Origin: Oscillospiraceae bacterium
GTDB lineage: Bacteria > Bacillota > Clostridia > Oscillospirales > Ruminococcaceae
Length of the DNA stretch: 64,000 nucleotides
Assembly (NCBI GenBank): GCA_009784825.1
Contig: WQXO01000002.1
Location: 1-64,000 of the forward strand
Direction of reading: 5' to 3'
Part shown: positions 32,912 to 43,300 of the stretch, in pieces
Numbering within the stretch: the first letter of the stretch is position 1
Layout of the letters: each line of letters starts with the position of its first letter
Translations under genes and position numbers: made by a program
Notes under the pieces: generated by a model
The model's database searches: none
Told to the model about the DNA's origin: nothing
What the model saw: the letters and a program-made list of their open reading frames with translations, nothing else

Positions 32912-33960
32912 TACATCATCCCCCTTATCTTTTCTAAAACTTCCTGCGGCCCGGGTACGAACCCGCCGGAACGCCCGTAGAACTCCACGGGGATTTTACA
33001 ATCAAGTGCTAACTTAACATCGTCAACCATCTGACCCATCGACATTTCCACAACAAGCACTTTCTTGGCGTTTTTGCAAGCGGCTTGTAATTGCTTTTCG
33101 GGGAACGGGTAAACCGTGATTGGTCTGAACGTGCCTACTTTTATACCCTCTGCCCTTGCCATTTCTGCGGCAGTTTGTGTAATTCTTGCGGTTGAACCGT
33201 ATGCGGCGATAATTATATCAGCGTCCTCGGTATTTTCATAAGCCGCCTCGCAATGTTTTTCTTTTATTTTCTCGTATCTGTCGAACCGTTCTTTAATGAC
33301 GTTTTCAAGTTCAATGGGTTCAAGAAACAGCGAATTTACAATGTTCTTTTTACGTTTGTTATCATGCCCGTCGGTTGCCCATGTAGGGGACGACGACCCT
33401 GTCGTCCCGCTGTCCGGAAATGATACCGGTTCCATCATTTGACCTAACAGCCCGTCTGCCAATACCATAACAGGGGTTCTGAATTCTTCTGCAATATCGA
33501 ACGCCTTACTTGTCATATCCACCATTTCCTGCACAGAATAGGGGGCGAATACCGGCATACGCATGTCACCGTGCCCTAATGCACGAGTGGTCTGCCAATA
33601 ATCCGCCTGTGACGGTTGGATTGAACCTAATCCCGGCCCACCACGCTGAATATTCACGATTACGCAGGGTAAGTCTGCTCCTACTAAATAGGAGATTCCC
33701 TCGGTTTTAAGCGACATACCGGGCGATGAGGAGGAGGTCATACAGCGTGTTCCCGTTGCGGCACACCCGTAAATCATGTTAATCGCACCAATTTCCGACT
33801 CCGCTTGAACGAATACACCGCCTAATTTAGGTAAAGTATTCGACATATATGCACCGATTTCGTTCTGCGGGGTTATAGGATAACCGAAATAGCACTTACA
33901 GCCTGCACGGATTGCCGCTTCTGCAAGGGCTTCGTTGCCTTTCATTAAACTTCTTTCCAT
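32911..33960 (-). CDS. 2-oxoacid:ferredoxin oxidoreductase, alpha subunit
   Basis: A 349-residue subunit (GNEALAEAAIRAGCKCYFGYPITPQNEI, then SSPGMSLKTEGISYLVGADLP), with the domain III region near the C-terminus (VGTFRPITVYPFPEKQL). In the middle, around residue 187, a palindromic element adds SGTTGSSSPTW in frame, in a surface loop to judge from the lack of conserved motifs there. GGAG lies ten bases from the start. Confidence 0.94.
   Translation of the reverse strand: MERSLMKGNEALAEAAIRAGCKCYFGYPITPQNEIGAYMSNTLPKLGGVFVQAESEIGAINMIYGCAATGTRCMTSSSSPGMSLKTEGISYLVGADLPCVIVNIQRGGPGLGSIQPSQADYWQTTRALGHGDMRMPVFAPYSVQEMVDMTSKAFDIAEEFRTPVMVLADGLLGQMMEPVSFPDSGTTGSSSPTWATDGHDNKRKKNIVNSLFLEPIELENVIKERFDRYEKIKEKHCEAAYENTEDADIIIAAYGSTARITQTAAEMARAEGIKVGTFRPITVYPFPEKQLQAACKNAKKVLVVEMSMGQMVDDVKLALDCKIPVEFYGRSGGFVPGPQEVLEKIRGMM
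33383..33409. repeat. GC-rich palindromic element inside the alpha subunit gene
   Basis: Head GTAGGGG, stem GGGACGAC/GTCGTCCC (33387-33394, 33401-33408), loop GACCCT, tail CCCGC. In frame. Confidence 0.85.
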
Positions 33961-33979
33961 AGTTGTGTTGCTCCTTATT

Positions 33980-35002
33980 TTATAATTGTACTAAATCATT
34001 CAATGTTTTAATCGTACCGTCGGCGGCTATGTCGAGTTCCATGTATTTCACACACCGTAAATGTGTTGCACCGCCCGATAAACTGCTGTCATGATAGAAC
34101 AGATACCATTTTCCCTTGAACTCGACGATGTAGTGGTGGTTAGTCCACCCTATTACCGGCTCTAACACAATTCCTTTATAAGTGAACGGGCCTGTAGGAC
34201 TGTCACCCTCAGCGTAACAAATATTATGTGTATCGCCTGTTGAATAAGACAGGTAGTATTTCCCGTTGAATTTGTGCATACAGGGGGCTTCGAAGTATCT
34301 TCTTTCGTTGTCCCCAGCCTTAAGGGGTTCGCCGTTTTCGTCCAATATTTTGACATACTGCGGTTTATCTTTGAACGTCACCATATCGTCATTCATAATC
34401 GCAACCCAAGGAGTTAATGCAGGTTCATCACCCTGCGGCCCGTCCTCACCTGCGTTCATACCCTCTTCTCCTGCCACGAACTGACCTGTCTGCCACTTTT
34501 CAAGCTGACCGCCCCATAACCCGCCGCAGAACATATAGGTAGTTCCGTCGTCGTCTGTGAACACGCCCGGGTCAATGCTGAAGCTTCCGGGAATATAATT
34601 CTCTTCGGGAACAAACGGCCCCATAGGTTTATCGGAAACTGCCGCACCAATTCTGAATATACCTTCTTTATCCATTGCAGGGAAATAGAAGTAATACTTG
34701 CCGTTTTTGAATGCCGCATCGGGAGCCCACATTCTTTGGGTTGCCCACGGGACATTCTTAACATGGAGTGCTTCTCCGTGGTCAACACAGGGTTCACCAA
34801 TGTCATCGAGTGATAATACGTGGTAATCCTCCATTTTGAAGTGGTCGCCCTTACCGTCGTCAAGTCCGTCGTTGACAAGGTCATGGGAGGGGTATATGTA
34901 TAACTTCCCCTCAAACACGTGAACAGACGGGTCTGCAGTGTAAATATGCTTTACAAGGGGGGTTTTCGGGGTTGAATTTTCATTAGATATTACTTTTTCC
35001 AT
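33980..35002 (-). CDS. Glycoside hydrolase family 43 enzyme
   Basis: A 340-residue five-bladed beta-propeller hydrolase. The N-terminal Asp motif (YTADPSVHVFEGKLYIYPSHD), the central SIDPGVFTDDDGTTYMFCGG with the pKa-modulating Asp, and RRYFEAPCMHKFNGKYYLSYS with the general acid Glu are all present. Members act as xylosidases or arabinofuranosidases. There is no signal peptide, so it would act on imported oligosaccharides. It stands between the ferredoxin gene and the alpha gene of an oxidoreductase operon, which is an odd place. AAAGGAG precedes the start. Confidence 0.9.
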   Translation of the reverse strand: MEKVISNENSTPKTPLVKHIYTADPSVHVFEGKLYIYPSHDLVNDGLDDGKGDHFKMEDYHVLSLDDIGEPCVDHGEALHVKNVPWATQRMWAPDAAFKNGKYYFYFPAMDKEGIFRIGAAVSDKPMGPFVPEENYIPGSFSIDPGVFTDDDGTTYMFCGGLWGGQLEKWQTGQFVAGEEGMNAGEDGPQGDEPALTPWVAIMNDDMVTFKDKPQYVKILDENGEPLKAGDNERRYFEAPCMHKFNGKYYLSYSTGDTHNICYAEGDSPTGPFTYKGIVLEPVIGWTNHHYIVEFKGKWYLFYHDSSLSGGATHLRCVKYMELDIAADGTIKTLNDLVQL

Positions 35003-35014
35003 TGTCTTTCTCCT

Positions 35015-35218
35015 TTAATTTTCAATAATAATAGCACAATCGGGACACATAACCGCACATAACGCACAGGACGTACATGCATTCATGTCGGTGATTTCCG
35101 AGGTGTAATAGCCGCTTTTGTTCAATTTCTTATCCTGCATAATAACGATTTTTTTCGGGCAAACAGTAGTACACAACGCACAGCCCTTACAACGCTCAAA
35201 CTCGAGATTCCATTTCAT
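35015..35218 (-). CDS. 2-oxoacid oxidoreductase delta subunit (two-cluster ferredoxin)
   Basis: A 67-residue ferredoxin with two 4Fe-4S motifs: CKGCALCTTVCPKK and CTSCALCAVMCPDC. It is the electron-accepting delta subunit of the Vor/Kor-type enzyme downstream. The start at 35218 has AAGGAAA; the in-frame ATG at 35236 is part of a GGGAGG site and was rejected. Confidence 0.9.
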   Translation of the reverse strand: MKWNLEFERCKGCALCTTVCPKKIVIMQDKKLNKSGYYTSEITDMNACTSCALCAVMCPDCAIIIEN

Positions 35219-35223
35219 TTTCC

Positions 35224-35829
35224 TTATACCTCCCATACTTTCTTTACATATATTTCTTTTTTAATTAATATTATCTGCAGTCCTGTTAATCTTGATACTT
35301 CATCGGCGTATTCTGCATTTTCGATAATGCTTTCACTGCCTAAGTTAGAATTATCGACAATCGCCGTGCATTTCAGCTTAGAAGCCTTTTCTATATCCCG
35401 CATAAGCGTTACCGCTTGTTCGGCTGTACGGGTCTGTAAACGGTATCGGTTAATGACGTAATACATTTCGTAGCCTATGTCCTGTACTTCTCGTGAAAAC
35501 CGCCCTAACGCCTTTGCACCCTCATCGTCCCCGCCTACATCAATTATCAGATAATCGCAGTTCGCCACTTCACCTTTGACATTCAGACGGACTGCGGGAA
35601 TGTCTAACGAAGAATTGGCATAGTCGGACACCGCTAATTTAATATTATACTCGCCGAACAGCTTTGCAAAGTCCGCTGTTCGGAAATAGGGATTGACAAT
35701 ATCGAGGTCTGCGACTGTTATATTGGCGGAGGGGTTGTCATTTCGTAAAGTCATAGCAAGGTTAATGGCTGTGTTGGTCTTGCCTGCCCCGTAATGCCCC
35801 GTGATTATTATAATTTTTGATAAGTCCAT
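35224..35829 (-). CDS. MinD/CobQ-type P-loop ATPase
   Basis: A 201-residue protein with a deviant Walker A close to the start (ITGHYGAGKTNTAINLA), a VADLDIVNPYFRTAD switch and LIIDVGGDDEGA. The family includes Mrp/MinD-like proteins that act with ferredoxins and iron-sulfur assembly. It is the first gene of the oxidoreductase operon and is followed directly by the ferredoxin subunit. The start at 35829 is ten bases from a perfect -10 box and has no ribosome site; a start further upstream would lie in the promoter. A role in cluster insertion is inference. Confidence 0.75.
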   Translation of the reverse strand: MDLSKIIIITGHYGAGKTNTAINLAMTLRNDNPSANITVADLDIVNPYFRTADFAKLFGEYNIKLAVSDYANSSLDIPAVRLNVKGEVANCDYLIIDVGGDDEGAKALGRFSREVQDIGYEMYYVINRYRLQTRTAEQAVTLMRDIEKASKLKCTAIVDNSNLGSESIIENAEYADEVSRLTGLQIILIKKEIYVKKVWEV

Positions 35830-35839
35830 ACAATAGTGT

Positions 35840-35868
35840 ATTATACCAAAAAAAAGCGAACTTGTCAA
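35840..35868 (-). promoter_or_regulatory. Sigma-A promoter of the oxidoreductase operon, inside the tuf terminator
   Basis: TTGACA (35868-35863), 17-base spacer with eight T, TATAAT (35845-35840). The -35 lies in the tip of the terminator hairpin of tuf, and the terminator's T-run is the spacer. Predicted leader of only about four bases. Confidence 0.88.
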
Positions 35869-35874
35869 GTCCGC
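35848..35874 (-). terminator. Terminator of the str operon (after tuf)
   Basis: Minus strand stem GCGGACTT/AAGTTCGC with one G-U pair, loop GAC, then eight T. Twenty bases after the tuf stop. Confidence 0.85.
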
Positions 35875-35894
35875 CTTTTCTCAGTTTATAACAA

Positions 35895-37097
35895 TTAACC
35901 GTTGCCTTTAATAACCGTGCCCGAACCAACTGTTTTACCGCCCTCACGAATAGCGAAGCGTGAACCTTCTTCAAGAGCAATCGGGGTAATCAGCTCAACA
36001 TCAATGGTAACGTGGTCGCCGGGCATACACATTTCTTTACCGTCGGTAAGTGTAACAACGCCGGTAACGTCGGTTGTACCAAAGAAGAACTGCGGTCTGT
36101 AGTTTGAGAAGAACGGTGTATGACGTCCGCCCTCGTCCTTAGTCAAAACGTAAACCTCGCCCTGGAACTTGGTTTTCGGTTTAATAGAACCGGGTTTCGC
36201 TAAAACCTGACCACGTCTGACTTCTGTTCTTGCAACACCTCTGAGAAGTACGCCTGCGTTATCGCCTGCTTCCGCTTGGTCAAGAGATTTATGGAACATT
36301 TCGATACCGGTAGCAACTGTTGCACGGGGTTCATCAGATAAACCAACGATTTCAACAGGGTCGTTAATTTTAAGAGTACCTCTTTCCACACGCCCGGTAA
36401 CAACAGTACCACGTCCGGGAATAGTGGTAACAGACTCAACCGACATCATGAACGGCATATCTACTTTACGCTCAGGTGTGGGGATAAACTCGTCAACAGC
36501 TTTCATAAGCTCATGAATACAAGCATACTCGGGTGAGCTTGAATCCTGACTTGTGGACAAGAGTGCTTCTCTTGCAGAGCCTCTGATAATCGGAGTGTCA
36601 TCTCCGGGGAAGCCGTTCTTGCTGAGAACGTCACGAATATCCATGTCAACTAATTCAAGAAGCTCATCATCATCAACTTCGTCACATTTGTTAATAAACA
36701 CTACCATAGCGGGTACGTTTACCTGTTTTGCCAAAAGAATGTGTTCTTTTGTTTGAGCCATCGGACCGTCAGTACCTGCAACAACTAAGATTGCACCGTC
36801 CATTTGTGCAGCACCGGTAATCATGTTTTTGATATAGTCGGCGTGCCCCGGGCAGTCAACGTGTGCATAGTGGCGTGTTTCTGTCTGATACTCAACGTGA
36901 GCGGTGTTAATGGTGATACCGCGTTCTCTTTCTTCGGGGGCTTTATCTATCATGTCATATGATTCAAATTTAGCACCGCCTGTAAGAGCTAATACTTTCG
37001 TAATCGCAGCCGTCAACGTGGTTTTACCGTGGTCAACGTGACCGATGGTACCGATGTTGACGTGGGGTTTGGTACGTTCAAATTTTTGCTTTGCCAT
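35895..37097 (-). CDS. tuf: Elongation factor Tu
   Basis: A 400-residue GTPase that brings aminoacyl-tRNA to the ribosome. G1 GHVDHGKT, switch region [14 protein letters not shown]3 DCPGHADY, G4 NKCD. Normal length. Start at 37097 ([10 protein letters not shown]) follows AGGAGG; the ATG two codons upstream is too near. Last gene of the rpsL-rpsG-fusA-tuf operon. Confidence 0.98.
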   Translation of the reverse strand: MAKQKFERTKPHVNIGTIGHVDHGKTTLTAAITKVLALTGGAKFESYDMIDKAPEERERGITINTAHVEYQTETRHYAHVDCPGHADYIKNMITGAAQMDGAILVVAGTDGPMAQTKEHILLAKQVNVPAMVVFINKCDEVDDDELLELVDMDIRDVLSKNGFPGDDTPIIRGSAREALLSTSQDSSSPEYACIHELMKAVDEFIPTPERKVDMPFMMSVESVTTIPGRGTVVTGRVERGTLKINDPVEIVGLSDEPRATVATGIEMFHKSLDQAEAGDNAGVLLRGVARTEVRRGQVLAKPGSIKPKTKFQGEVYVLTKDEGGRHTPFFSNYRPQFFFGTTDVTGVVTLTDGKEMCMPGDHVTIDVELITPIALEEGSRFAIREGGKTVGSGTVIKGNG

Positions 37098-37193
37098 TTT
37101 CATTTCCTCCTAATTAAGTTGTTTGTTTTTTTATATTAGTTTATATTTTAACAGATTTTGTTAAAAATTACAATAGGTTTGTGAGAATTATTT

Positions 37194-39260
37194 TTATTTA
37201 CGAATATTCTCAAGCACAGACTTCGGAACTTCGGTGTAGTGGCTGGGTTCCATGACATACTGTCCGCGTCCTTGTGTTTTGCTCCTCAGCTCATTTACAT
37301 AACCGAACATCTCCGACAACGGCACAGTTGCACTGATTTGCTTAACACCGCCAACATCGTCCATTCCCGAAATGCTGCCCCTGCGTGAGCTTATATCGCC
37401 CATTACATCGCCCATATACTCCTCGGGAACAGTTACGCTGACTTTCATAATCGGCTCAAGCAATATAGGTGCGGCTTTCCTCATAGCGTCCTTAAACGCC
37501 ATCGAGCCTGCAATCTTAAACGCCATTTCTGAAGAGTCAACCTCGTGTGTCGAGCCGTCGAACAGTGTCACCTTGACGTCTACAACGGGATAACCGGAAA
37601 GAACACCCGCCTGCATAGCACCCTTAATTCCCGCATCGACTGCCGGAATATACTCTTTCGGGACACTGCCGCCCACAATTTTGTTGATAAACTCATAGCC
37701 TTTTCCGCTTTCATTAGGCTCAAGTCTAATCTTAACGTGACCGTACTGCCCTTTACCGCCCGACTGCCGTGCATACTTGGTATCCTGTTCAACAGAAGTG
37801 GTGACTGTTTCTTTGTAGGAAACCTGCGGTTTACCCACATTTGCCTCCACCTTAAACTCACGCAGCAGTCTGTCAACGATAATGTCAAGGTGCAGTTCGC
37901 CCATTCCCGCAATAATGACCTGCCCTGTTTCTTCATTGGTATAGGTCTTAAATGTCGGGTCTTCCTCTGCAAGTCTGCCTAAGGCAATCCCCATCTTCTC
38001 TTGACCCGCTTTGGTCTTGGGTTCAATCGTGAGTGAGATTACCGGCTCGGGGAACTCCATTGATTCGAGAACAACAGGGTGTTTTTCGTCGCACAAGGTA
38101 TCGCCTGTTGTGGTGAACTTCAACCCTATTGCCGCCGCTATATCACCGGAATAACAGGTTTCAACGTCCTGCCTGTGATTAGCGTGCATTTGAAGAATTC
38201 TCCCGAAACGCTCTTTCTTGTCCTTAGTGGCGTTGAGAATACCCGAACCCGTCTTAACAACTCCCGAATACACTCGGAAAAAGCACAATTTCCCCACGAA
38301 CGGGTCGGTTGCGATTTTAAATGCCAACGCACTGAACGGCTCATCATCGGAAGACTGACGTGTACACTCGTTACCGTTTTTGGGATTAATCCCTTTAATC
38401 GCTTCAACATCAATGGGAGCAGGCATATAGTCAATAATTGCGTCTAACAATTTCTGAACACCCTTATTCCGGTATGATGTTCCGCAGACCACGGGAACCA
38501 TCGCATTAGCGAGACATGCCTTACGGATACAGGCTTTGAGTTCATCAACAGAAATTTCCTCTTCGCCTAAGAACTTCGCCATAATATCATCGTCATGCTC
38601 GCACGCCGCTTCAAGAAGCTGATTGCGATACTTGTCGGCAAGCTCCTTCATGTCCTCCGGAACATCAATTTCTTCCCATTTTTTACCCTGTTCCTCGGAA
38701 AAATAAATCCTTGCGTTCATTTCGACTAAGTCAATAATCCCTTTAAACGACTCCTCAGCACCAATCGGAAGCTGAATAGGAACAGGGTTGGTTTTTAAGC
38801 GGTCTCTCATCATTTCAACAACTCTGAAAAAGTCCGCCCCCATGATGTCCATTTTATTGACATAAGCCATTCTCGGAACTTTATACTTATTGGCTTGGTG
38901 CCACACTGTTTCGGACTGGGGTTCAACCCCGCCTTTCGCACAGAACACCGTAACCGAACCGTCCAACACACGAAGAGAACGCTCCACCTCGACGGTGAAA
39001 TCCACGTGACCGGGGGTGTCGATTATATTAATTCTATGGTCATTCCAAAACGTAGTAGTCGCCGCAGAAGTAATGGTAATCCCACGCTCCTGCTCTTGCT
39101 CCATCCAGTCCATAGTTGCCGAGCCCTCATGGGTTTCACCTAACTTATGGGACTTTCCGGTATAGAATAATATACGTTCCGTTGTAGTTGTTTTTCCCGC
39201 ATCAATATGTGCCATGATACCAATATTGCGGGTTTTCTCAAGTGATACTTCTCTTGACAT
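37194..39260 (-). CDS. fusA: Elongation factor G
   Basis: A 688-residue translocase. G1 [15 protein letters not shown], switch [18 protein letters not shown]3 [10 protein letters not shown]4 NKMD; domain [14 protein letters not shown] is present. Start lies three bases after the rpsG stop with no strong ribosome site, so it is probably coupled to rpsG. Confidence 0.98.
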   Translation of the reverse strand: MSREVSLEKTRNIGIMAHIDAGKTTTTERILFYTGKSHKLGETHEGSATMDWMEQEQERGITITSAATTTFWNDHRINIIDTPGHVDFTVEVERSLRVLDGSVTVFCAKGGVEPQSETVWHQANKYKVPRMAYVNKMDIMGADFFRVVEMMRDRLKTNPVPIQLPIGAEESFKGIIDLVEMNARIYFSEEQGKKWEEIDVPEDMKELADKYRNQLLEAACEHDDDIMAKFLGEEEISVDELKACIRKACLANAMVPVVCGTSYRNKGVQKLLDAIIDYMPAPIDVEAIKGINPKNGNECTRQSSDDEPFSALAFKIATDPFVGKLCFFRVYSGVVKTGSGILNATKDKKERFGRILQMHANHRQDVETCYSGDIAAAIGLKFTTTGDTLCDEKHPVVLESMEFPEPVISLTIEPKTKAGQEKMGIALGRLAEEDPTFKTYTNEETGQVIIAGMGELHLDIIVDRLLREFKVEANVGKPQVSYKETVTTSVEQDTKYARQSGGKGQYGHVKIRLEPNESGKGYEFINKIVGGSVPKEYIPAVDAGIKGAMQAGVLSGYPVVDVKVTLFDGSTHEVDSSEMAFKIAGSMAFKDAMRKAAPILLEPIMKVSVTVPEEYMGDVMGDISSRRGSISGMDDVGGVKQISATVPLSEMFGYVNELRSKTQGRGQYVMEPSHYTEVPKSVLENIRK

Positions 39261-39263
39261 AGC

Positions 39264-39734
39264 TTACCATTTAAAGTGTGCAAAAGCTTTGTTGGCTTCT
39301 GCCATCTTGTGTGTGTCATCACGCTTTTTGCAGGCACCGCCCAAGCCCTTTAACGCATCAAGAATTTCATTCGCAAGTCTTTCCTTCATGGTTTTCTCAC
39401 TGCGTTTTCTTGAAAATGTTGTAAGCCAGCGTAATCCCAATGTCCTTTGTCTGCTTTGGCTCACGTCCATAGGAACCTGATAGGTCGCACCACCCACTCG
39501 GCGGGCTTTAACCTCAAGCCTCGGCATGATGTTGTCTAATGCTTGCTCGAACGCTTCAAGAGCGTCCTTTCCGGATTTTTCAGCTACGATTTCAAACGCC
39601 CCGTAGACTATTTTCTGGGCAACGCCCTTTTTACCGTCAAGCATGATGTTGTTTACTAAGCGTGTCACTATTTCCGAACCGTACATCGGGTCGGGTAACA
39701 CATCTCGCTTTGGTACATTACCTCTTCTCGGCAC
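39264..39734 (-). CDS. rpsG: 30S ribosomal protein S7
   Basis: A 156-residue protein, the standard length. It starts at a GTG (39734) with AGGAGGG eight bases upstream, giving [16 protein letters not shown]; the longer frame with an upstream ATG overlaps the ribosome site. It binds the 3' domain of 16S rRNA and in other bacteria represses its operon. Confidence 0.97.
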   Translation of the reverse strand: MPRRGNVPKRDVLPDPMYGSEIVTRLVNNIMLDGKKGVAQKIVYGAFEIVAEKSGKDALEAFEQALDNIMPRLEVKARRVGGATYQVPMDVSQSRQRTLGLRWLTTFSRKRSEKTMKERLANEILDALKGLGGACKKRDDTHKMAEANKAFAHFKW

Positions 39735-39846
39735 TTTTCTTCCCTCCTTCAAAAGATTGAATTCATCGGTACTCGAAAGTTAATCCACTTCCGTCGTCCG
39801 CAGAGATAACACTATATATCTCCGCATTCACGGTTATTTCGCTAAC

Positions 39847-40266
39847 TTACTTTCCTGCTTTTGGGCGTTTCGCCCCATACTTTGACCTGCTCTGCATTCT
39901 GTTATCCACGCCCTGTGCATCTAATGTTCCTCGAACGATGTGATAACGCACGCCCGGCAAGTCCTTAACTCTTCCGCCTCTGATAAGAACCACGCTATGC
40001 TCTTGCAATTTATGCCCGATACCGGGAATATATGCAGTAACCTCGATACCGTTAGAAAGTCTAACTCTCGCAATTTTTCTCATAGCGGAATTCGGCTTCT
40101 TCGGCGTATGCGTTCTTACAGCGGTACAGACACCACGTTTTTGCGGTGAAGACTGGTCGGTCGCTGTCTTCTTTAAGGTGTTTAAACCTTTTTGAAGTGC
40201 GGGTGACTTTGATTTCTTCTCGGAAACTTGGCGTCCCGTCCTGACTAACTGATTAAAGGTCGGCAT
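39847..40266 (-). CDS. rpsL: 30S ribosomal protein S12
   Basis: A 139-residue protein, typical for Firmicutes. The streptomycin-relevant segments [10 protein letters not shown] and [13 protein letters not shown] are wild type. AAAGGAG precedes the start. First gene of the str operon; its promoter at 40321-40349 uses a repeat as -35. Confidence 0.98.
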   Translation of the reverse strand: MPTFNQLVRTGRQVSEKKSKSPALQKGLNTLKKTATDQSSPQKRGVCTAVRTHTPKKPNSAMRKIARVRLSNGIEVTAYIPGIGHKLQEHSVVLIRGGRVKDLPGVRYHIVRGTLDAQGVDNRMQSRSKYGAKRPKAGK

Positions 40267-40320
40267 TATTTACTCCTTTCTTTTTAAATTCGTGTATATT
40301 AGTTTTCAACACACTAAGAT

Positions 40321-40349
40321 ATTATATACTAACAATTGTCAATTGTCAA
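40321..40349 (-). promoter_or_regulatory. Promoter of the str operon, -35 supplied by a repeat
   Basis: On the minus strand TTGACA (40349-40344), 17-base spacer that itself is a repeat unit, TATAAT (40326-40321). Leader of about 50 bases to rpsL. Confidence 0.85.
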
Positions 40350-40375
40350 CTGTCAATTGTCAATTGTCCGTCATT
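40332..40375 (-). repeat. TTGACAA heptamer element at the 3' end of rpoC
   Basis: Minus strand: head TGACGGACAATTGACAA, then heptamers TTGACAG, TTGACAA, TTGACAA. The rpoC frame enters it and stops at the second TGA, so the last residues (MTDN) come from the element. Confidence 0.9.
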
Positions 40376-43300
40376 CCTGTTCCTGCAGGAATAAGCTTAC
40401 CGATAATGACGTTTTCTTTCAGCCCTAACAGCGGGTCAACCTTACCATGGATTGCCGCTTCGGTAAGAACCCTTGTAGTTTCTTGGAAGCTCGCCGCAGA
40501 CAGGAAGCTGTCAGTAGCAAGCGATGCCTTGGTAATACCGAGTAATAACGGGCTGTAGGTGGGATATTCAATCTGCTCACCGACAACCTTACGACGGTCA
40601 AGCTCGGCATTAATGCGTGCAATCTCATTTTTATCAATGGCAGAGGTCGGTAACAGATAACTGTCGCCCGGGTTTTCAATGCGGACTTTCCTCATCATCT
40701 GCCGAACAATAACCTCGATATGCTTATCGTTAATGTCAACACCCTGTAAGCGATAAACTTTTTGAACCTCGGCAATGATATAATTCTGAACCGCCTGCTC
40801 GCCTTTAACTGCAAGAACGTCGTGCGGGTTTACACTTCCCTCGGTCAACGGGTCGCCCGCCTCAACACGGTCACCCTCTTCAACTTTTAAGCGATACCCG
40901 AACGGTGCGGAATAGTTCTCCGCAGTTCCGTCATCAGCAGTAATTACCACATGGCGGGTTTTCTTAATTTCCGCAAGTGAAACAGTTCCGGAAATCTTCG
41001 ACATAATCGCACTGGACTTGGGTCGGCGGCTCTCGAAAAGCTCCTCAACACGGGGCAGACCCTGCGTAATATCATCTGCAGAGGCGATACCGCCCGTGTG
41101 GAAGGTTCTCATTGTAAGCTGAGTACCCGGTTCACCGATTGACTGTGCGGCGATAATACCAACAGCTTCACCAATTTTAATCGGCTTACCGTCGGCAAGT
41201 GAAGCACCGTAACATCTCGCACAAACGCCATAACGTGATTCACAGGTTAATACCGAGCGGATTTTAACGGTTTCAATCCCCGCTTTAATGATTGCCTGTG
41301 CGTCTGCATCATTAATAAGACGTGTTTTGGGAACGATTATCTTACCCTTAGCGTCCTTGAGGTCATCTACAAGGAATCTGCCCATCAAACGCTCATCTAA
41401 CGGCTCGATAAGCTCCTTACCCTCACGAATTTCATAAACCTCGATACCGTCCTCAGTTCCGCAGTCGTCCATACGGATAATAACTTCCTGTGAAACGTCA
41501 ACAAGGCGACGGGTCAGATAACCCGAGTCGGCGGTTCTGAGTGCAGTATCCGCCAAGCCTTTTCTCGCACCTCTCGATGAAATGAAGTATTCAAGAATGT
41601 TCAGCCCCTCACGATAATTCGAGCGAATGGGAATTTCGATGGTTTCACCCGACGTATTGGCAATCAGCCCCCTCATTCCCGCAAGCTGACGAATCTGGTT
41701 AATACTGCCCCTCGCTCCACTGTCTGCCATCATATAAATGGGGTTATAGTTATCAAGGTTTTTAGTCAACGCCTTAGAAACCTCGGTAGTAGCGTCGTTC
41801 CAAACATCAAGAACAGCGTTTTTACGCTCGGCATTAGAAATAAACCCGTTTCTGAAATAATCGTTGATTTCCTCAACCTTATTATCCGCACCTGCCAAAA
41901 TCTCTTTCTTGGCGGGCGGAATGGTTGCGTCACACACTGCAACGGTAATCGCCGCTTTAGTGGAGTATTTAAAGCCCAACGCCTTAATTTTATCAAGAAC
42001 CTTTGCGGTTGTTTCTGTTCCGTGGATTTTAATACACTTGTCGATTATCTGCCCCAGCTGGCTTTTTCCGACTTTAAACCCGATTTCCAAATCAAGTGCC
42101 TTTTCCGGGTCAGAACGGTCAACAAAGCCTAAGTCCTGAGGAATATGCTCATTGAATATAATTCTGCCGGGGGTGGTTTCAACAATCTTAGTAACTGTTT
42201 TAAACTCGGTGTCGTTCAGCGTTTCGGTTTCGACTTTTTTGGAAACACGAACCTTAATCGCCGCATGAAGAGTTACGTCTCCCTCATGATACGCCATGAG
42301 TGCTTCCATTGGGTCACGGAAGACCTTACCCTCACCCTTTTCACCCTCTTTCGCAAGAGTAAGATAATACGAACCCAAAACCATGTCCTGCGTCGGAACA
42401 ACGACAGGTCGCCCGTCCGACGGTTTAAGCAGGTTCTTCGCCGCTAACATGAGCTTCCTTGCCTCACCTCTCGCCTCCTCAGACAAGGGTAAATGCACTG
42501 CCATCTGGTCTCCGTCGAAGTCAGCGTTATATGCGGTACACACAAGGGGGTGCAGCTTCAACGCCCTACCCTCGACTAATACCGGCGAGAACGCCTGTAT
42601 ACCGAGCCTATGGAGCGTGGGGGCACGGTTAAGCAGAACGGGATGGTCGTCAATCACGTCCTCTAAAACGTCCCACACCTCATCCTTAGCACGTTCGACT
42701 AACTTACGTGCAGACTTAATATTGTTAGACAAACCACGCTTGACTAATTCCTTCATCACGAATGGTTTAAACAGCTCAATCGCCATTTCCTTAGGCAAGC
42801 CGCACTGGTCCATTTTCAAGTCGGGACCTACAACGATAACCGAACGCCCCGAATAGTCAACACGTTTACCGAGCAGGTTCTGGCGGAAACGCCCCTGCTT
42901 ACCTTTTAGCATATCCGACAGCGACTTTAACGGACGATTCGATGGGCCGGTAACGGGTCTGCCGTGTCTGCCGTTGTCGATTAAAGCGTCAACCGCTTCT
43001 TGTAGCATACGTTTTTCGTTACGGATAATAATTTCCGGTGCACGTAACTCAATCATCTTGTAAAGACGATTGTTACGGTTGATAACTCTGCGGTATAAAT
43101 CGTTTAAGTCACTTGTTGCAAATCTGCCGCCGTCAAGCAATACCATCGGGCGAATATCGGGAGGAATAACAGGAATTACATCAAGAGCCATCCACTCGGG
43201 ACAAGCTTCGCTTTTCCTGAACGCTTCGATTACGTCAAGTCGTTTGAGCAGTTTTAAGCGTTTCTGCCCTTGCTGAGTGTTCTGCAAGAGTTCTTTCAAC

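Noticed and set aside
40332-40375. Heptamer arrays as a CRISPR or a plasmid-type iteron array
   Set aside because: Units are contiguous without spacers, and no cas or replication genes are near.
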